Source: an uncultured Pelagibacteraceae bacterium (GTDB taxonomy: Bacteria; Pseudomonadota; Alphaproteobacteria; Pelagibacterales; Pelagibacteraceae). Taken from it: DNA of 57,898 nucleotides. The position numbers and the translations under genes are program-made. The number at the start of each line of letters is the position of its first letter. Position 1 is the first letter of the stretch. The stretch spans positions 1 through 57,898 of the forward strand of contig CACLSS010000004.1 in the NCBI GenBank assembly GCA_902609645.1, read 5' to 3'. This document shows, piece by piece, positions 10,365 through 21,495 of this stretch. Below the pieces are notes generated by a model. The model did not search any database and was not told where the DNA came from. It was given only the letters and a program-made list of their open reading frames with translations.

Positions 10365-11150
10365 TTATGTAATGTTTTTAGGATCAGGCATCCCTGCTTT
10401 ATTGTAACCAGCATCAACATAATGTATTTCACCAGTAACACCAGCAGCAAGATCACTTAATAAGTAAAGGGCAGATTTTCCTACATCGTCAATATCAACA
10501 TTTCTTTTTAAAAATGAGTGATCGGAACTCCATTTGTATAAAAACTTTGCGTCACCAATTGCCGATGCTGCTAAAGTTTTAATTGGCCCAGCACTGATCG
10601 CATTTACTCTAATTCCTTTTATACCTAAGTCTCTTGAAATATATTTCACACTTGACTCTAAAGCAGCTTTACAAACACCCATCACATTGTAGTTGGGTAT
10701 TACTTTAGTGGACTCGTAAGTCAAAGTCAGCATACTCGATCCGCTTTTCATTATTTTTGATGCCTCTTTAGCTATTTCAGTGAATGAAAAACACGACACC
10801 AACATACTTTTTGTAAAATTTTCTCTTGAAGTATCAATATACTGACCTGATAGTTCTGCTCTATCTGAAAATGCAATCGCATGAACAACAAAATCAATTT
10901 GTTCCCACTTTTTCTTTATCTCCCCAAATGTTTTTTTAATATCATCTTTGTTTTCTACATTACAATCTAAAAGGAATTTTGAATTAACGGATTCAGCTAG
11001 AGGCGCAACTCTTTTTTTTAGTGCATCTCCAAGATATGTAAAAGCAAGCTCAGCTCCATTTTCTGAAAGTTTTTTTGCTATACCCCAAGCTATGGATCGT
11101 TCATTAGCAACACCCATTATTAAACCTTTTTTACCCTTAACTAAATCCAT
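10365..11150 (-). CDS. fabI: Enoyl-[acyl-carrier-protein] reductase (NADH)
   Basis: Catalyses the last reduction of each type II fatty-acid elongation round. It is an SDR-fold protein of 261 residues with the FabI-type cofactor loop GVANERSIAWGIAK, VHAIAFSDRAELSG, and the active-site spacing Tyr-x6-Lys in YNVMGVCK. ISAGPIKTLAASAIGDA is diagnostic of FabI rather than other SDRs. It follows fabB with a 2-bp gap. The irr / fabA-fabB-fabI arrangement is a conserved alphaproteobacterial cluster. Confidence 0.96.
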   Translation of the reverse strand: MDLVKGKKGLIMGVANERSIAWGIAKKLSENGAELAFTYLGDALKKRVAPLAESVNSKFLLDCNVENKDDIKKTFGEIKKKWEQIDFVVHAIAFSDRAELSGQYIDTSRENFTKSMLVSCFSFTEIAKEASKIMKSGSSMLTLTYESTKVIPNYNVMGVCKAALESSVKYISRDLGIKGIRVNAISAGPIKTLAASAIGDAKFLYKWSSDHSFLKRNVDIDDVGKSALYLLSDLAAGVTGEIHYVDAGYNKAGMPDPKNIT

Positions 11151-11152
11151 TC

Positions 11153-12364
11153 TTAAACCTTTTCAAAAATCAAAGTTGCGTTTGTTCCACCAAAACCAAA
11201 GCTATTCGACATTACGGAATTCAATTTCACATCTTTCTCAACCCTTGTAACAATTGGAAATTTCTTAGCTTCATCATCCATCTCATTTACATTTGCTGAA
11301 GCAGCAATAAAATTATTTTTCATCATTATTAGTGAATAAATTGCTTCATGAACTGAAGCTGCACCCAACGGGTGTCCAGATAGAGATTTGGTTGAGCTTA
11401 TTTTTGGCACGTTATCTTTGAAAGCGCCTTTTATAGCTTTTAACTCTGTTATATCCCCCACAGGTGTTGAGGTTCCATGAGCATTTATATAATCGACTTT
11501 ATTACGAGTTGTCTTTAATGCTAAGTTCATACACCTAGTCGCTCCCTCACCTGATGGCGCAACCATATCATAACCATCAGAAGTAGCTCCATAACCAGTG
11601 AGTTCAGCATAAATTTTTGCTCCTCTCGATTTTGCATGTTCTAATTCTTCTAAAACCAAAACTCCTGCTCCCCCAGCTATTACAAAACCGTCTCTAGTTT
11701 TATCGTAAGGTCTAGATGCTTTTTGTGGAGAGTCATTATATTTAGAAGATAACGCTGTCATCGCATCAAACATTGCAGTCATCGCAAAATGTATTTCATC
11801 ACTACCACCGGCAAATATAACTTTTTGTTTTCCAAACTGAATAAGTTCCATTGCATTTCCGATACAATGCCCACTAGTCGCACAAGCGGAGCTAATTGTA
11901 TAGTTAACACCTTTTATTTTAAAAGGAACAGCCAGGGTTGCAGACGCAGTACTCGCCATTGTTCTTGGTACAATAAATGGACCCATTTTTTTTGGATTTT
12001 TTTCTCTTGTTTTGTCCGCAGCTAAAATTACATTTTCTATAGAGGGACCCCCTGATCCCATTACCATACCAGAATTAACATTACTGACATCTTTGTCCTC
12101 CAAACCTGAGTCACTAATAGCCTCTTTCATTGCTACATAGTTATATGCCGATCCATTTCCCATAAACCTTAAAGCTTTTCTATCAACATAATCAGCAAGT
12201 TTAATATTTGGTTTTCCATGGACGTGGCTTTTTAAATTATGTTCTTTATATTCTTCTGCAAAAGAAATCCCTGATTTATTATTTATAAGAGAGTCGTAAA
12301 CCTCTTTTTGGTTATTACCAAGACAAGAAACAATCCCAATACCTGTTACAACAACTCTCTTCAT
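11153..12364 (-). CDS. fabB: Beta-ketoacyl-ACP synthase I
   Basis: A condensing enzyme of unsaturated fatty-acid synthesis, 403 residues, thiolase fold. The catalytic triad is visible: Cys in SSACATSGHCIG, His in NAHGTSTPVGD and His in SLSGHPLGAASVHEA. FGGTNATLIFEKV closes the protein. The ATG overlaps the fabA TGA by 4 bases. Linkage to fabA favours FabB over FabF. It supplies elongation past the cis-unsaturated C10 intermediate made by FabA. Confidence 0.95.
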   Translation of the reverse strand: MKRVVVTGIGIVSCLGNNQKEVYDSLINNKSGISFAEEYKEHNLKSHVHGKPNIKLADYVDRKALRFMGNGSAYNYVAMKEAISDSGLEDKDVSNVNSGMVMGSGGPSIENVILAADKTREKNPKKMGPFIVPRTMASTASATLAVPFKIKGVNYTISSACATSGHCIGNAMELIQFGKQKVIFAGGSDEIHFAMTAMFDAMTALSSKYNDSPQKASRPYDKTRDGFVIAGGAGVLVLEELEHAKSRGAKIYAELTGYGATSDGYDMVAPSGEGATRCMNLALKTTRNKVDYINAHGTSTPVGDITELKAIKGAFKDNVPKISSTKSLSGHPLGAASVHEAIYSLIMMKNNFIAASANVNEMDDEAKKFPIVTRVEKDVKLNSVMSNSFGFGGTNATLIFEKV

Positions 12365-12867
12365 TGTTTGTAAACCCCAACTTTTAAATTTTCTGCAGTA
12401 TATATTTGTTTATCATCAGCTTTTAAAATACCGTCAGCAAATCCAACAGTTCCACCTTCTGTTTTTAAAACTTTTTTCATATTAACTTCGTAAGTTGCTA
12501 TTTTAACTTTTTTTATAACTTCTCCTGTAAATCTAACAGAATTTACACCTAAAGCACGCCCTTTACCGGGTTCACCTATCCATCCTAAGTAAAATCCAAC
12601 TAATTGCCACATTGCGTCTAATCCAAGACATCCAGGCATCACAGGATCACTCTTAAAATGACAATCAAAGAACCACATATTATCTTTAATATCCAACTCA
12701 GCTTTTATTATACCTTTTTTAAATTTTCCTTCACCTGATTGAATTTGTGTAATTCTGTCAAACATCAACATTGGTGGTGATGGTAAACGTGCATTCCCTT
12801 CACCAAAAAGGGCACCATTTGCACAGTCAATTAATTCGTTATAGTTGTAATTATTTTTTTGTTTCAT
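12361..12867 (-). CDS. fabA: 3-hydroxydecanoyl-ACP dehydratase/isomerase
   Basis: Introduces the double bond of anaerobic-type unsaturated fatty-acid synthesis. It is a hot-dog fold protein with the catalytic His in WFFDCHFKSDPVMPGCLGLDAMWQL and the downstream Asp in the same block, as expected for FabA. ATG 12867 gives 168 residues starting MKQKNNYNYNELI. A TTG at 12882 would add five residues and is less likely. It is the first gene of the fabA-fabB-fabI operon and is divergent from irr across a 71-bp region that must carry both promoters. Confidence 0.95.
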   Translation of the reverse strand: MKQKNNYNYNELIDCANGALFGEGNARLPSPPMLMFDRITQIQSGEGKFKKGIIKAELDIKDNMWFFDCHFKSDPVMPGCLGLDAMWQLVGFYLGWIGEPGKGRALGVNSVRFTGEVIKKVKIATYEVNMKKVLKTEGGTVGFADGILKADDKQIYTAENLKVGVYKQ

Positions 12868-12938
12868 TTTGAAAGCTAACAATTGCTTGAGTTTTTGGCA
12901 ATATCATATATAAAATTGAAAAATTATAAAGCAAGTTA
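12868..12938. promoter_or_regulatory. Divergent fabA/irr promoter region
   Basis: The 71 bp between the fabA and irr start codons contains inverted TTGCTT (12883-12888) and AAGCAA (12929-12934) elements flanking an AT-rich centre with TATATA (12907-12912). Read on the plus strand, TTGCTT with an 18-base spacer to TATATA could be the irr promoter. The mirror elements could serve fabA. I see no good Irr box here. Assignment of individual promoter elements is weak. Confidence 0.35.
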
Positions 12939-13361
12939 ATGGATAAAATGAATAGTAAAAACAAGACTTTTATAGATAAACTTAGATCCTCAGGTCTCAG
13001 ACCCACAAATCAAAGAGTAGAAATAAGCAAATTTCTCTTCGATAGAAAAAAAACATTTCATTTCACAGTTGAAGAGTTAAAAAATTCTATGAATTCAAAA
13101 AGATCGAAAAAAATTTCTACAGCTACTTTTTATAACACTGTGCACGCACTTAAAAGTGCCGGGTATTTGAAAGAATTCTCTTTGGAGAATAATACTTCAT
13201 ATTACGATACTAATATTACATCTCATCATCACTTTTTTGATAATGGGAAAGTAATTGATATTAAGAGCGACAAAATTACCTTTCAAAAACTTCCAGAGGC
13301 TCCAAAAGGTAAGAAAATCAAAAACGTTGAAGTTGTAATAAGATTAGAAAATAATAATTAA
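12939..13361 (+). CDS. irr: Fur-family iron response regulator Irr
   Basis: A Fur-superfamily repressor of alphaproteobacteria that senses iron through haem availability. The 140-residue protein has a winged-helix N-terminus (LRSSGLRPTNQRVEISKFLF, then STATFYNTVHALKSAGYL). It carries the Irr-specific segment YYDTNITSHHHFFDNG with three consecutive histidines at 96-98, which in Irr proteins take part in haem and metal sensing. The Fur zinc motif set (CxxC pairs) is absent. No Cys-Pro haem regulatory motif is seen, as in many non-Bradyrhizobium Irr. It is divergent from fabA and 79 bp upstream of katG, whose promoter contains an Irr-box-like sequence. Confidence 0.9.
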   Translation: MDKMNSKNKTFIDKLRSSGLRPTNQRVEISKFLFDRKKTFHFTVEELKNSMNSKRSKKISTATFYNTVHALKSAGYLKEFSLENNTSYYDTNITSHHHFFDNGKVIDIKSDKITFQKLPEAPKGKKIKNVEVVIRLENNN

Positions 13362-13385
13362 TCCAAAAAAAAAGATCTTGTTGTA

Positions 13386-15612
<2,227 letters not shown>

Positions 15613-15613
15613 A

Positions 15614-15868
15614 ATGACAGAATTAACATCAGGTATATTTAACGCTTCAAAAAAAGTCTACGCTTCAAATAGAGGATCTATATTAAGAACAATTGTTTAC
15701 ACAATTGGTCACTTTGCAATTGCAATCACTGTATTAATGTTGGTTGCAGATGTATCTTTCTACATAGCATTAACAGATGCAATTGTTGAGCCACTTGCAA
15801 ATTCTGTATGGTATTTTCTTTTAGATAAGTTTTGGGCCTCAAAAGTAATGAAAAAATCTAAAAACTAG
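15614..15868 (+). CDS. DUF2061 small membrane protein
   Basis: An 84-residue protein with two hydrophobic segments (about 28-50 and 52-70). The pattern RTIVYTIGHFAIAITVLM...VEPLANSVWYFLLDKFW fits DUF2061 inner-membrane proteins, whose function is not established. It starts one base after the katG stop, so it is likely cotranscribed with katG. The linkage may mean only that it uses the same transcript. Its TAG overlaps the stop of the convergent SH3 gene (15865-15868). Confidence 0.75.
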   Translation: MTELTSGIFNASKKVYASNRGSILRTIVYTIGHFAIAITVLMLVADVSFYIALTDAIVEPLANSVWYFLLDKFWASKVMKKSKN

Positions 15869-16317
15869 AGTCTTCCTCTCAAATTTTGTTTTGCAACCCA
15901 GCCTGAGTAGCCACCAGTTTTAATTTTGCACCAGTCTTTTTTACATTTTTTTACCAAACATAATCTTCCAATTTCTAATTTTACTAATGGCTTAGAATAA
16001 ATAGACGGCTTTTGAAAAACAATTAATTCATCTAAAATACTTAGTGCCGCCTTTTTTTTAGAAAGCTGGGATATATGTATCCAACCAGAATTATTTTCAT
16101 GATCTAAAACTTTCCTAAAATTTCCTGATTTATCTTTAATTAAAATTGGTAAGAATTTTTTATTATAGACTAATTTAATCGGGTAATTTAGTGATGGTCC
16201 CTGCCTTAAATTTACTTTATCATTTCTTAACGTAAGATAATATCCCTCATCCGCAAAACTTATTGAGCCTATTAATATAATAAAATAAAAAAAGAGTATT
16301 TTATTTATGTAAAACAT
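15865..16317 (-). CDS. Secreted bacterial SH3-domain protein
   Basis: A 150-residue protein with an N-terminal signal peptide (about 1-22, cleavage likely after ISFA). Two SH3-like repeats follow: YYLTLRNDKVNLRQGPSLNYPI...SGWIHISQL (about 26-85), then a shorter one ending CKIKTGGYSGWVAKQNL. The NLRQGPS and GW[IV] motifs mark the bacterial SH3_3/SH3_4 family (COG3807 type), usually periplasmic and thought to bind cell wall or protein partners. The exact role is unknown. The start lies inside the end of the MoeB-like gene (17-base overlap), so the two are coupled. Confidence 0.82.
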   Translation of the reverse strand: MFYINKILFFYFIILIGSISFADEGYYLTLRNDKVNLRQGPSLNYPIKLVYNKKFLPILIKDKSGNFRKVLDHENNSGWIHISQLSKKKAALSILDELIVFQKPSIYSKPLVKLEIGRLCLVKKCKKDWCKIKTGGYSGWVAKQNLRGRL

Positions 16318-17059
16318 GTAAATGGTTTTTACAATTTGAATTTTTATTTAATTTTACTTTTCTAAAGCTGAGATCCAATGAATTAAATATCATTATTTCA
16401 TTCCTCAAAGGCTTTCCGATATTTAAAATCGATTTGATAACCTCATTTGCTTGGATAGATCCAGCTATTCCCGCAAGAGTAGACATAATTCCATCAGTCT
16501 CACAATTTTGCTCTAAGGAAGGTATATTTGGCATGAAGCATCTAAGACAAGGTCCATCTTTTTTAAAATCAAAGCTAAAAATATGTCCATCGTACTTACT
16601 AATAGCCGAAGAAATTAAAATTTTTTTATATTTGATGCAATAATCATTAATTAATAATCTTGATTTAAAATTATCCGTACCATCACAAATGTAATCATAG
16701 TTTTTTGCAATAGAGTGGATATTTTCTTTATTAATTTTTTTAAGGTAAGTTTTAATTATAATCTTTCTATTAATTTTTCTAATAAATTTTTTTGATATCG
16801 TAGCTTTAAATTTACCTAAATCGTTTTTTGTAAAAAGTACTTGTCTGCTTAAATTTGAAATTTCAATTTTATCATTATCAACAATTCCTAGGTTTCCAGC
16901 CCCTGAGTAAGCTAAATAAAGTAATAATGGGCAACCTAATCCACCAGCTCCTATGATCAAAATTTTGGAATTAAAAATTTTTTTTTGCCCTGAAATTCCT
17001 ATATTTTTTAAAATTAATTGGCGGGAATATTTTTTAAGTTCAGAAGTATTTAATTCCAT
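16301..17059 (-). CDS. MoeB/ThiF-family adenylyltransferase
   Basis: An E1-like enzyme that adenylates the C-terminal Gly-Gly of a ubiquitin-like sulfur carrier (MoaD or ThiS). The 252-residue length is typical. The N-terminus YSRQLILKNIGISGQKKI, the nucleotide loop GAGGLGCP, the Arg in LSRQVLF, and DGTDNFKSRLLINDYC are all conserved. A zinc CxxC pair is present in CLRCF, but the second pair near the C-terminus reads CKNH rather than CxxC. Neither moaD nor thiS is adjacent, so I cannot decide between molybdopterin and thiamine synthesis. It lies 2 bp after coaBC in the same orientation. Confidence 0.85.
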   Translation of the reverse strand: MELNTSELKKYSRQLILKNIGISGQKKIFNSKILIIGAGGLGCPLLLYLAYSGAGNLGIVDNDKIEISNLSRQVLFTKNDLGKFKATISKKFIRKINRKIIIKTYLKKINKENIHSIAKNYDYICDGTDNFKSRLLINDYCIKYKKILISSAISKYDGHIFSFDFKKDGPCLRCFMPNIPSLEQNCETDGIMSTLAGIAGSIQANEVIKSILNIGKPLRNEIMIFNSLDLSFRKVKLNKNSNCKNHLHVLHK

Positions 17060-17061
17060 TA

Positions 17062-18288
17062 CTAATTTAGTCTTTTTTTAATATCCAAGAAAGAATTAAC
17101 GATTTTTTTTGCTATGATAGAAGCTACAAATTTTTTGGAATTTTTTTTAATTTTTTGTGTTTCACCATTTCTATCAATTACAATTACTTCATTAAACTCT
17201 GAGTTAAAACCAATTTCTTTAATTGATACATCGTTCGCAATTATTATGTCGCAGTATTTCTCTCGCATTTTTTCAATTGAATTTTTTAAAAGATTTTCTG
17301 TTTCTGCAGAAAAACCAACTAAAAGCTTTGGCTTAAATCTATTATTTTTTCCTAAGAATTCAAGTATATCAGGATTTTTTTCTAGTTTGATTTCACTCAA
17401 ATTCAATTTTTTTTTAAGTTTTTGTTTATTTTTTAAAAGTGGTGTGAAATCTGATACAGCTGCTGTACATACCGCAATATCGGTAGGAAGATTTTTTTTT
17501 ACTTCACTCAGCATTTGCTTTCCAGAAATTACTTTTTTTACTTTGATTTCTTTTGAATAATTTATATTTGTAGGTCCAGATATTAAAGTCGTTTTAATTC
17601 CTAATCTAGATAACTCTAGAGCGATTTCATATCCTTGTTTTCCACTAGACTCATTAGAAATATATCTTACTGGATCAATATACTCTCGTGTAGGACCAGT
17701 AGTCACTGTTGCCTTTATATTTTTCTTTTTTAAATAATCTTTTTGTTTAAAATATTTTTCTAGATATGAAACTATTTGTCTAGGACTAGACATCTTTCCT
17801 TTTCCGTATTCTCCACACGCCATCTCACCATCTATTGGACCAATAAATTTGTATCCATAACTGTATAATTTATTTAAATTTCTTTGAGTTGCCTTGTGTT
17901 CCCACATTCTTACATTCATAGCTGGGACAAGAAAAGTTTCCTTATCGGAAGCAAGAATAACTGTTGTGGCCAAATCATCAGCTGAACCTCTCGAGAGTTT
18001 CGACATAAAGTTAGCAGTTGAAGGCAGAGCAACAATTACATCAGCCCATCTCGAAAGGCTAATATGATCCATTTTACCATTATTTTTTTCTCCGAATGTA
18101 TCCTCAAAAACTCTATTTTTTGACAAAGATGAAATAGACAAAGATGTCACAAATTTTTTTCCTGTTTTTGTTAAAATTACTTTAATTGAACAGCTTTTTC
18201 TTTGTAACAACCTAATCAAATCTAAAGATTTATAGGCAGAAATTCCCCCACCGATAACTAACAATATTTTTTTGTTTTTTAAATCCAT
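17062..18288 (-). CDS. coaBC: Bifunctional phosphopantothenoylcysteine decarboxylase/synthase
   Basis: Performs two steps of coenzyme A synthesis: CTP-dependent ligation of cysteine to 4'-phosphopantothenate (CoaB) and FMN-dependent decarboxylation (CoaC). The 408 residues hold an N-terminal flavoprotein domain with GGGISAYKSLDLIRLL, the His in DHISLSRWADV, PAMNVRMWEH and the Cys in MACGEYGKGKM. The C-terminal synthase domain begins near 190 with TTGPTREYIDPVRYISN. The length is normal. It is 6 bp downstream of ubiB. Confidence 0.96.
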   Translation of the reverse strand: MDLKNKKILLVIGGGISAYKSLDLIRLLQRKSCSIKVILTKTGKKFVTSLSISSLSKNRVFEDTFGEKNNGKMDHISLSRWADVIVALPSTANFMSKLSRGSADDLATTVILASDKETFLVPAMNVRMWEHKATQRNLNKLYSYGYKFIGPIDGEMACGEYGKGKMSSPRQIVSYLEKYFKQKDYLKKKNIKATVTTGPTREYIDPVRYISNESSGKQGYEIALELSRLGIKTTLISGPTNINYSKEIKVKKVISGKQMLSEVKKNLPTDIAVCTAAVSDFTPLLKNKQKLKKKLNLSEIKLEKNPDILEFLGKNNRFKPKLLVGFSAETENLLKNSIEKMREKYCDIIIANDVSIKEIGFNSEFNEVIVIDRNGETQKIKKNSKKFVASIIAKKIVNSFLDIKKRLN

Positions 18289-18294
18289 TTATAA

Positions 18295-19860
18295 TTAAAA
18301 TACTATATAAACAACTAATACAATACTTAAAAAAATTATAAGCATATTATTTCTTAAATTTTTAAGTTTTAATTCCTCTAGTTCAAAATTTCTTCCATTT
18401 AAGGCACTTAGGTTTAACTTTCCTTCGGCAATCATTTGCAATGTAGTATTTGCATTGTCCATAACTTTTGGCAAATCAGGTATTCGGTCTAATATATCTT
18501 TTGATATCTCTAGTGTTTTTTTAATTGTAGACTCAGGTCCTTTAACACTTTTAATCCAATTTTCTAAAACTGGTCTTGAAACTTCCCAAATATTTGTATC
18601 TGGATCTAATTTTCTAGCAACACCTTCAACCACTACCATCGTTTTTTGAAGCAGTAACAGTTGCGTTTGTGTATGCATATTAAATTTTTCAGTAATTTCA
18701 AATAATTGCCCTAATAAATTACCACCAGAGATATCTTTTATTGATTGTCCAAATATTGGTTCACCAATCGATCTAAGCGCTTGGGCTAAATCATCTTTTG
18801 AAGTATTTGGGGGAACAAGTCCTGCTAAAAAATGTATCTCAGCTACTTTGATATAATCTCTCTCGATAAAACCAAAAAGAATTTCAGCTAGGTATTTTCT
18901 GTTATTTTTATCTAATCTTCCCATAATGCCAAAATCAACTGGCATGATGTTTCCATTTTTATCAACAAAAAGATTTCCTTGATGCATGTCTGCATGAAAA
19001 AAACCATCTCTTACTGCTTGTTTTAGAAATAACTGGATTAGATTTCTAGAAACTTTTTTATGGTCTATATTTAATGCTTTGAGTTGCTCAACTTCTCGAA
19101 TTGAAACACCATCTATTCTATCTAAAGTTAAAATTCTTTTAGATGTATAATTCCAATAAATTTTAGGAACAATTATACCTTTGTCATTAATAGTATTATC
19201 TCTTAACTCACCAGCAGCAGCAGCTTCAAATCTTAAATCCATTTCAACATTTGTTATTTCTTTTAGAAGACTAATAACTTCAACTAACTTTAATCTTTTA
19301 GTCTTTTTAAAAATACTTTCGATTAAAAATGCTAAAAACATCAAAGCATCAAGTTCTTCGTTAACAAGAGAATGTATATTTGGCCTCAAAATTTTTATAG
19401 CAAGATCTTTCTCTTTATCGTCAATCTTAATTTTTGCAAAGTGTACCTGGGCGATCGATGCTGCTGCAATTGGCTTGCTTAAAGACAAGATATTTTTAAA
19501 TGATTTTGATCCTATTTCTCTCTCTATAATGCTTTTAGCTTTTTCAGTATCAAATGCGGGAAGTTTATCTTGAAGTTTCTCTAAATCTCCAGCAATTTTA
19601 TCACCAATTATATCAGGTCTTGTCGCTAAAAATTGACCAAGTTTAATAAATGTTGTCCCCATATCCTCTAAAGACTCACACAGTTTTTCGCCAGGCGATG
19701 TACCTAAATTTTTTTCATTTTTATCTGATCCTACCGCAAATACTTTGAATAAAATTTTTAGACTAAAAGGCACAGGTTTAAGTTGGTCCAAGGTTTCAAT
19801 TGCCCCAGATATTGATAGCTTTCTTAAGATTTTAAATAAATTATAAATTTTTTTAATCAT
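18295..19860 (-). CDS. ubiB: Ubiquinone biosynthesis atypical kinase UbiB
   Basis: An ABC1/ADCK-family protein required for ubiquinone synthesis. It shows the KxGQ signature (TFIKLGQFLATRPD), the alanine-rich loop AAASIAQVHFAKI replacing a kinase P-loop, and the catalytic loop GFFHADMHQGNLF with the metal-binding PVDFGIMGRL. The last residues form a hydrophobic helix (about 500-521), as in UbiB, anchoring it to the membrane. ATG 19860 gives 521 residues beginning MIKKIYNLF. An ATG at 19875 would overlap ubiE by 13 bases. It sits between ubiE and coaBC in one operon. Confidence 0.95.
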   Translation of the reverse strand: MIKKIYNLFKILRKLSISGAIETLDQLKPVPFSLKILFKVFAVGSDKNEKNLGTSPGEKLCESLEDMGTTFIKLGQFLATRPDIIGDKIAGDLEKLQDKLPAFDTEKAKSIIEREIGSKSFKNILSLSKPIAAASIAQVHFAKIKIDDKEKDLAIKILRPNIHSLVNEELDALMFLAFLIESIFKKTKRLKLVEVISLLKEITNVEMDLRFEAAAAGELRDNTINDKGIIVPKIYWNYTSKRILTLDRIDGVSIREVEQLKALNIDHKKVSRNLIQLFLKQAVRDGFFHADMHQGNLFVDKNGNIMPVDFGIMGRLDKNNRKYLAEILFGFIERDYIKVAEIHFLAGLVPPNTSKDDLAQALRSIGEPIFGQSIKDISGGNLLGQLFEITEKFNMHTQTQLLLLQKTMVVVEGVARKLDPDTNIWEVSRPVLENWIKSVKGPESTIKKTLEISKDILDRIPDLPKVMDNANTTLQMIAEGKLNLSALNGRNFELEELKLKNLRNNMLIIFLSIVLVVYIVF

Positions 19861-19862
19861 TC

Positions 19863-20567
19863 TTATATTTTCCATCCTGAATGGATTGCTGCAATCCCAC
19901 CCGATAGGTCTCTATACTCTGTATTTTCAAAACCAGTTGATTTAATTAGGCTTAATAACTCATCTTGACTATAAAAATCATTTATACTTTTTATTAAATA
20001 ATCATACGGTTCAGATTTACCAACTATGTATTTACCTAAATGAGGAATTAATTTCGAGTATCTTTCATAAATTATAGATAGAACTTCATTATTCACTTTT
20101 GAAAATTCTAAACATAAAAATCTACCTCCAGTTTTTAAAACCCTTTTGCTTTCTTTGAGCGCAACATTAATATTTGAAAAATTTCTCATACCAAAACTTA
20201 CAACATATATATCAAAGGTTTCATCTTTAAACGGCAATTTTTCTGCAGAAGAACAGAACCATTTTACATTTTTAAATTTTTCTAATTTTTTCTTTCCTAT
20301 CTCAAGCATATTTTTATTTGGTTCGACGCATTTTACAATCCCGGTAAAATTAGTTCTTCTTAAAAAAGCTTTAGCTATATCACCAGTACCAGAAGCAATA
20401 TCGATTGCGTGATCATTTTTACCAGGGTTCATCCAATCTATAAGTTTATTTTTCCAAATTCTATGAGCTCCAAAAGACATTATGTCGTTCATTAGGTCGT
20501 ATTTACTGAAGACATCGTCGAAGACTTTTGTTACATTTGTTCCTTTCGACTGATTAATATTTTTCAT
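19863..20567 (-). CDS. ubiE: Ubiquinone/menaquinone C-methyltransferase UbiE
   Basis: A SAM-dependent C-methyltransferase of the quinone ring, 234 residues. Family motifs: VFDDVFSKYDLMNDIMSFGAHRIWK, the SAM loop AIDIASGTGDIA, FSSAEKLPF-like acidic region (CSSAEKLPFKDETFD), and SFGMRNFSNI. The C-terminus GGIAAIHSGWK is typical. It is the first gene of the ubiE-ubiB-coaBC operon and is divergent from mutM across only 17 bp. Confidence 0.96.
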   Translation of the reverse strand: MKNINQSKGTNVTKVFDDVFSKYDLMNDIMSFGAHRIWKNKLIDWMNPGKNDHAIDIASGTGDIAKAFLRRTNFTGIVKCVEPNKNMLEIGKKKLEKFKNVKWFCSSAEKLPFKDETFDIYVVSFGMRNFSNINVALKESKRVLKTGGRFLCLEFSKVNNEVLSIIYERYSKLIPHLGKYIVGKSEPYDYLIKSINDFYSQDELLSLIKSTGFENTEYRDLSGGIAAIHSGWKI

Positions 20568-20584
20568 TTTTTACACTAAGTTAT

Positions 20585-21451
20585 ATGCCAGAATTACCCG
20601 AAGTTGAAGTTGTTAGAAGATCGCTACAATCATTTATTAATGGCCTTAAAATTAAAAAAGTGAGGATTTTTAATAGAAATTTAAGGTATAAAATAAAAAG
20701 AAATTTCGAGAGAATTATTGAGCATAAAAAAATAATATTTATCAAAAGAAGATCAAAGTTCTTACTTCTTGGTCTAGAAAATAATTTTACTATTTTAATA
20801 CATCTTGGTATGACAGGAAAAATATTTATTTCAAAAGAAAAATTCAAAAATACTTTAAAAACAAGTTTTTATTTTGAAAGTGAAATGAATAAAAAACATA
20901 ATCATTTTATTATCCAATTTAATAACAAAGTTAATTTAATTTATAATGATGTGAGAAAATTTGGATTTATAAAATTAATTTTTCCTAATCAAGAACATAT
21001 AAATAAACATCTTCAAAATTTAGGACCAGAACCTTTAAATTCAGCATTTAACCACATTTACTTAAATAAAAAAATTCGAAATATCAAAAAAAACGCCAAA
21101 AGCCTTTTAATGGATCAAAAAATAGTATCAGGTTTAGGAAACATTTATGTTAATGAGATATTAAATTTAAGTTCGGTTAATCCAAAAAAAATATCTAAAA
21201 ATTTAAGCCTTGTAGAAACAAAAAAGATTATCCGAAATACAAAGAAAACTTTAAAAAAGGCAATTTCACTAGGAGGGTCAAGTATAAGAGATTTTAAGAG
21301 TGTTTCTGGAAATAATGGTAATTTCCAACAGAATTTTATGGTTTATAACAGAGGTGATCAGATGTGTAAAAAGCCAGGTTGTAGAGGATTAATTAAAAAA
21401 ATATACATTTCTAATCGTTCGACATTTTATTGCTTAAAATGTCAAAAATAG
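20585..21451 (+). CDS. mutM: Formamidopyrimidine-DNA glycosylase
   Basis: A base-excision repair enzyme removing 8-oxoguanine and formamidopyrimidine lesions. The N-terminus PELPEVEVVRRSL carries the catalytic Pro and Glu after Met removal. The helix-two-turn-helix region KSLLMDQKIVSGLGNIYVNEIL and a C-terminal zinc finger (CxxxxC near 263, then CLKC at the end) are intact. The length of 288 is normal. It is the first plus-strand gene after the ubi operon. rpsT follows after 44 bp with its own promoter. Confidence 0.96.
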   Translation: MPELPEVEVVRRSLQSFINGLKIKKVRIFNRNLRYKIKRNFERIIEHKKIIFIKRRSKFLLLGLENNFTILIHLGMTGKIFISKEKFKNTLKTSFYFESEMNKKHNHFIIQFNNKVNLIYNDVRKFGFIKLIFPNQEHINKHLQNLGPEPLNSAFNHIYLNKKIRNIKKNAKSLLMDQKIVSGLGNIYVNEILNLSSVNPKKISKNLSLVETKKIIRNTKKTLKKAISLGGSSIRDFKSVSGNNGNFQQNFMVYNRGDQMCKKPGCRGLIKKIYISNRSTFYCLKCQK

Positions 21452-21458
21452 TTAAATG

Positions 21459-21487
21459 TTGACCTCATTATTCTTAAGATATATATC
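21459..21487 (+). promoter_or_regulatory. Strong sigma-70-like promoter of rpsT, leaderless or nearly so
   Basis: TTGACC (21459-21464) and TATATC (21482-21487) are separated by exactly 17 bases, five of six and five of six matches to consensus. Transcription would start near 21494, while the rpsT ATG is at 21496. No Shine-Dalgarno sequence precedes the ATG. The rpsT message may therefore be leaderless; this is an inference from spacing. Confidence 0.55.
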
Positions 21488-21495
21488 TGCCATGA

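Noticed and set aside
10948-11250. Plus-strand open frame across the fabI/fabB junction
   Set aside because: It overlaps two well-supported minus-strand genes and has no independent evidence.
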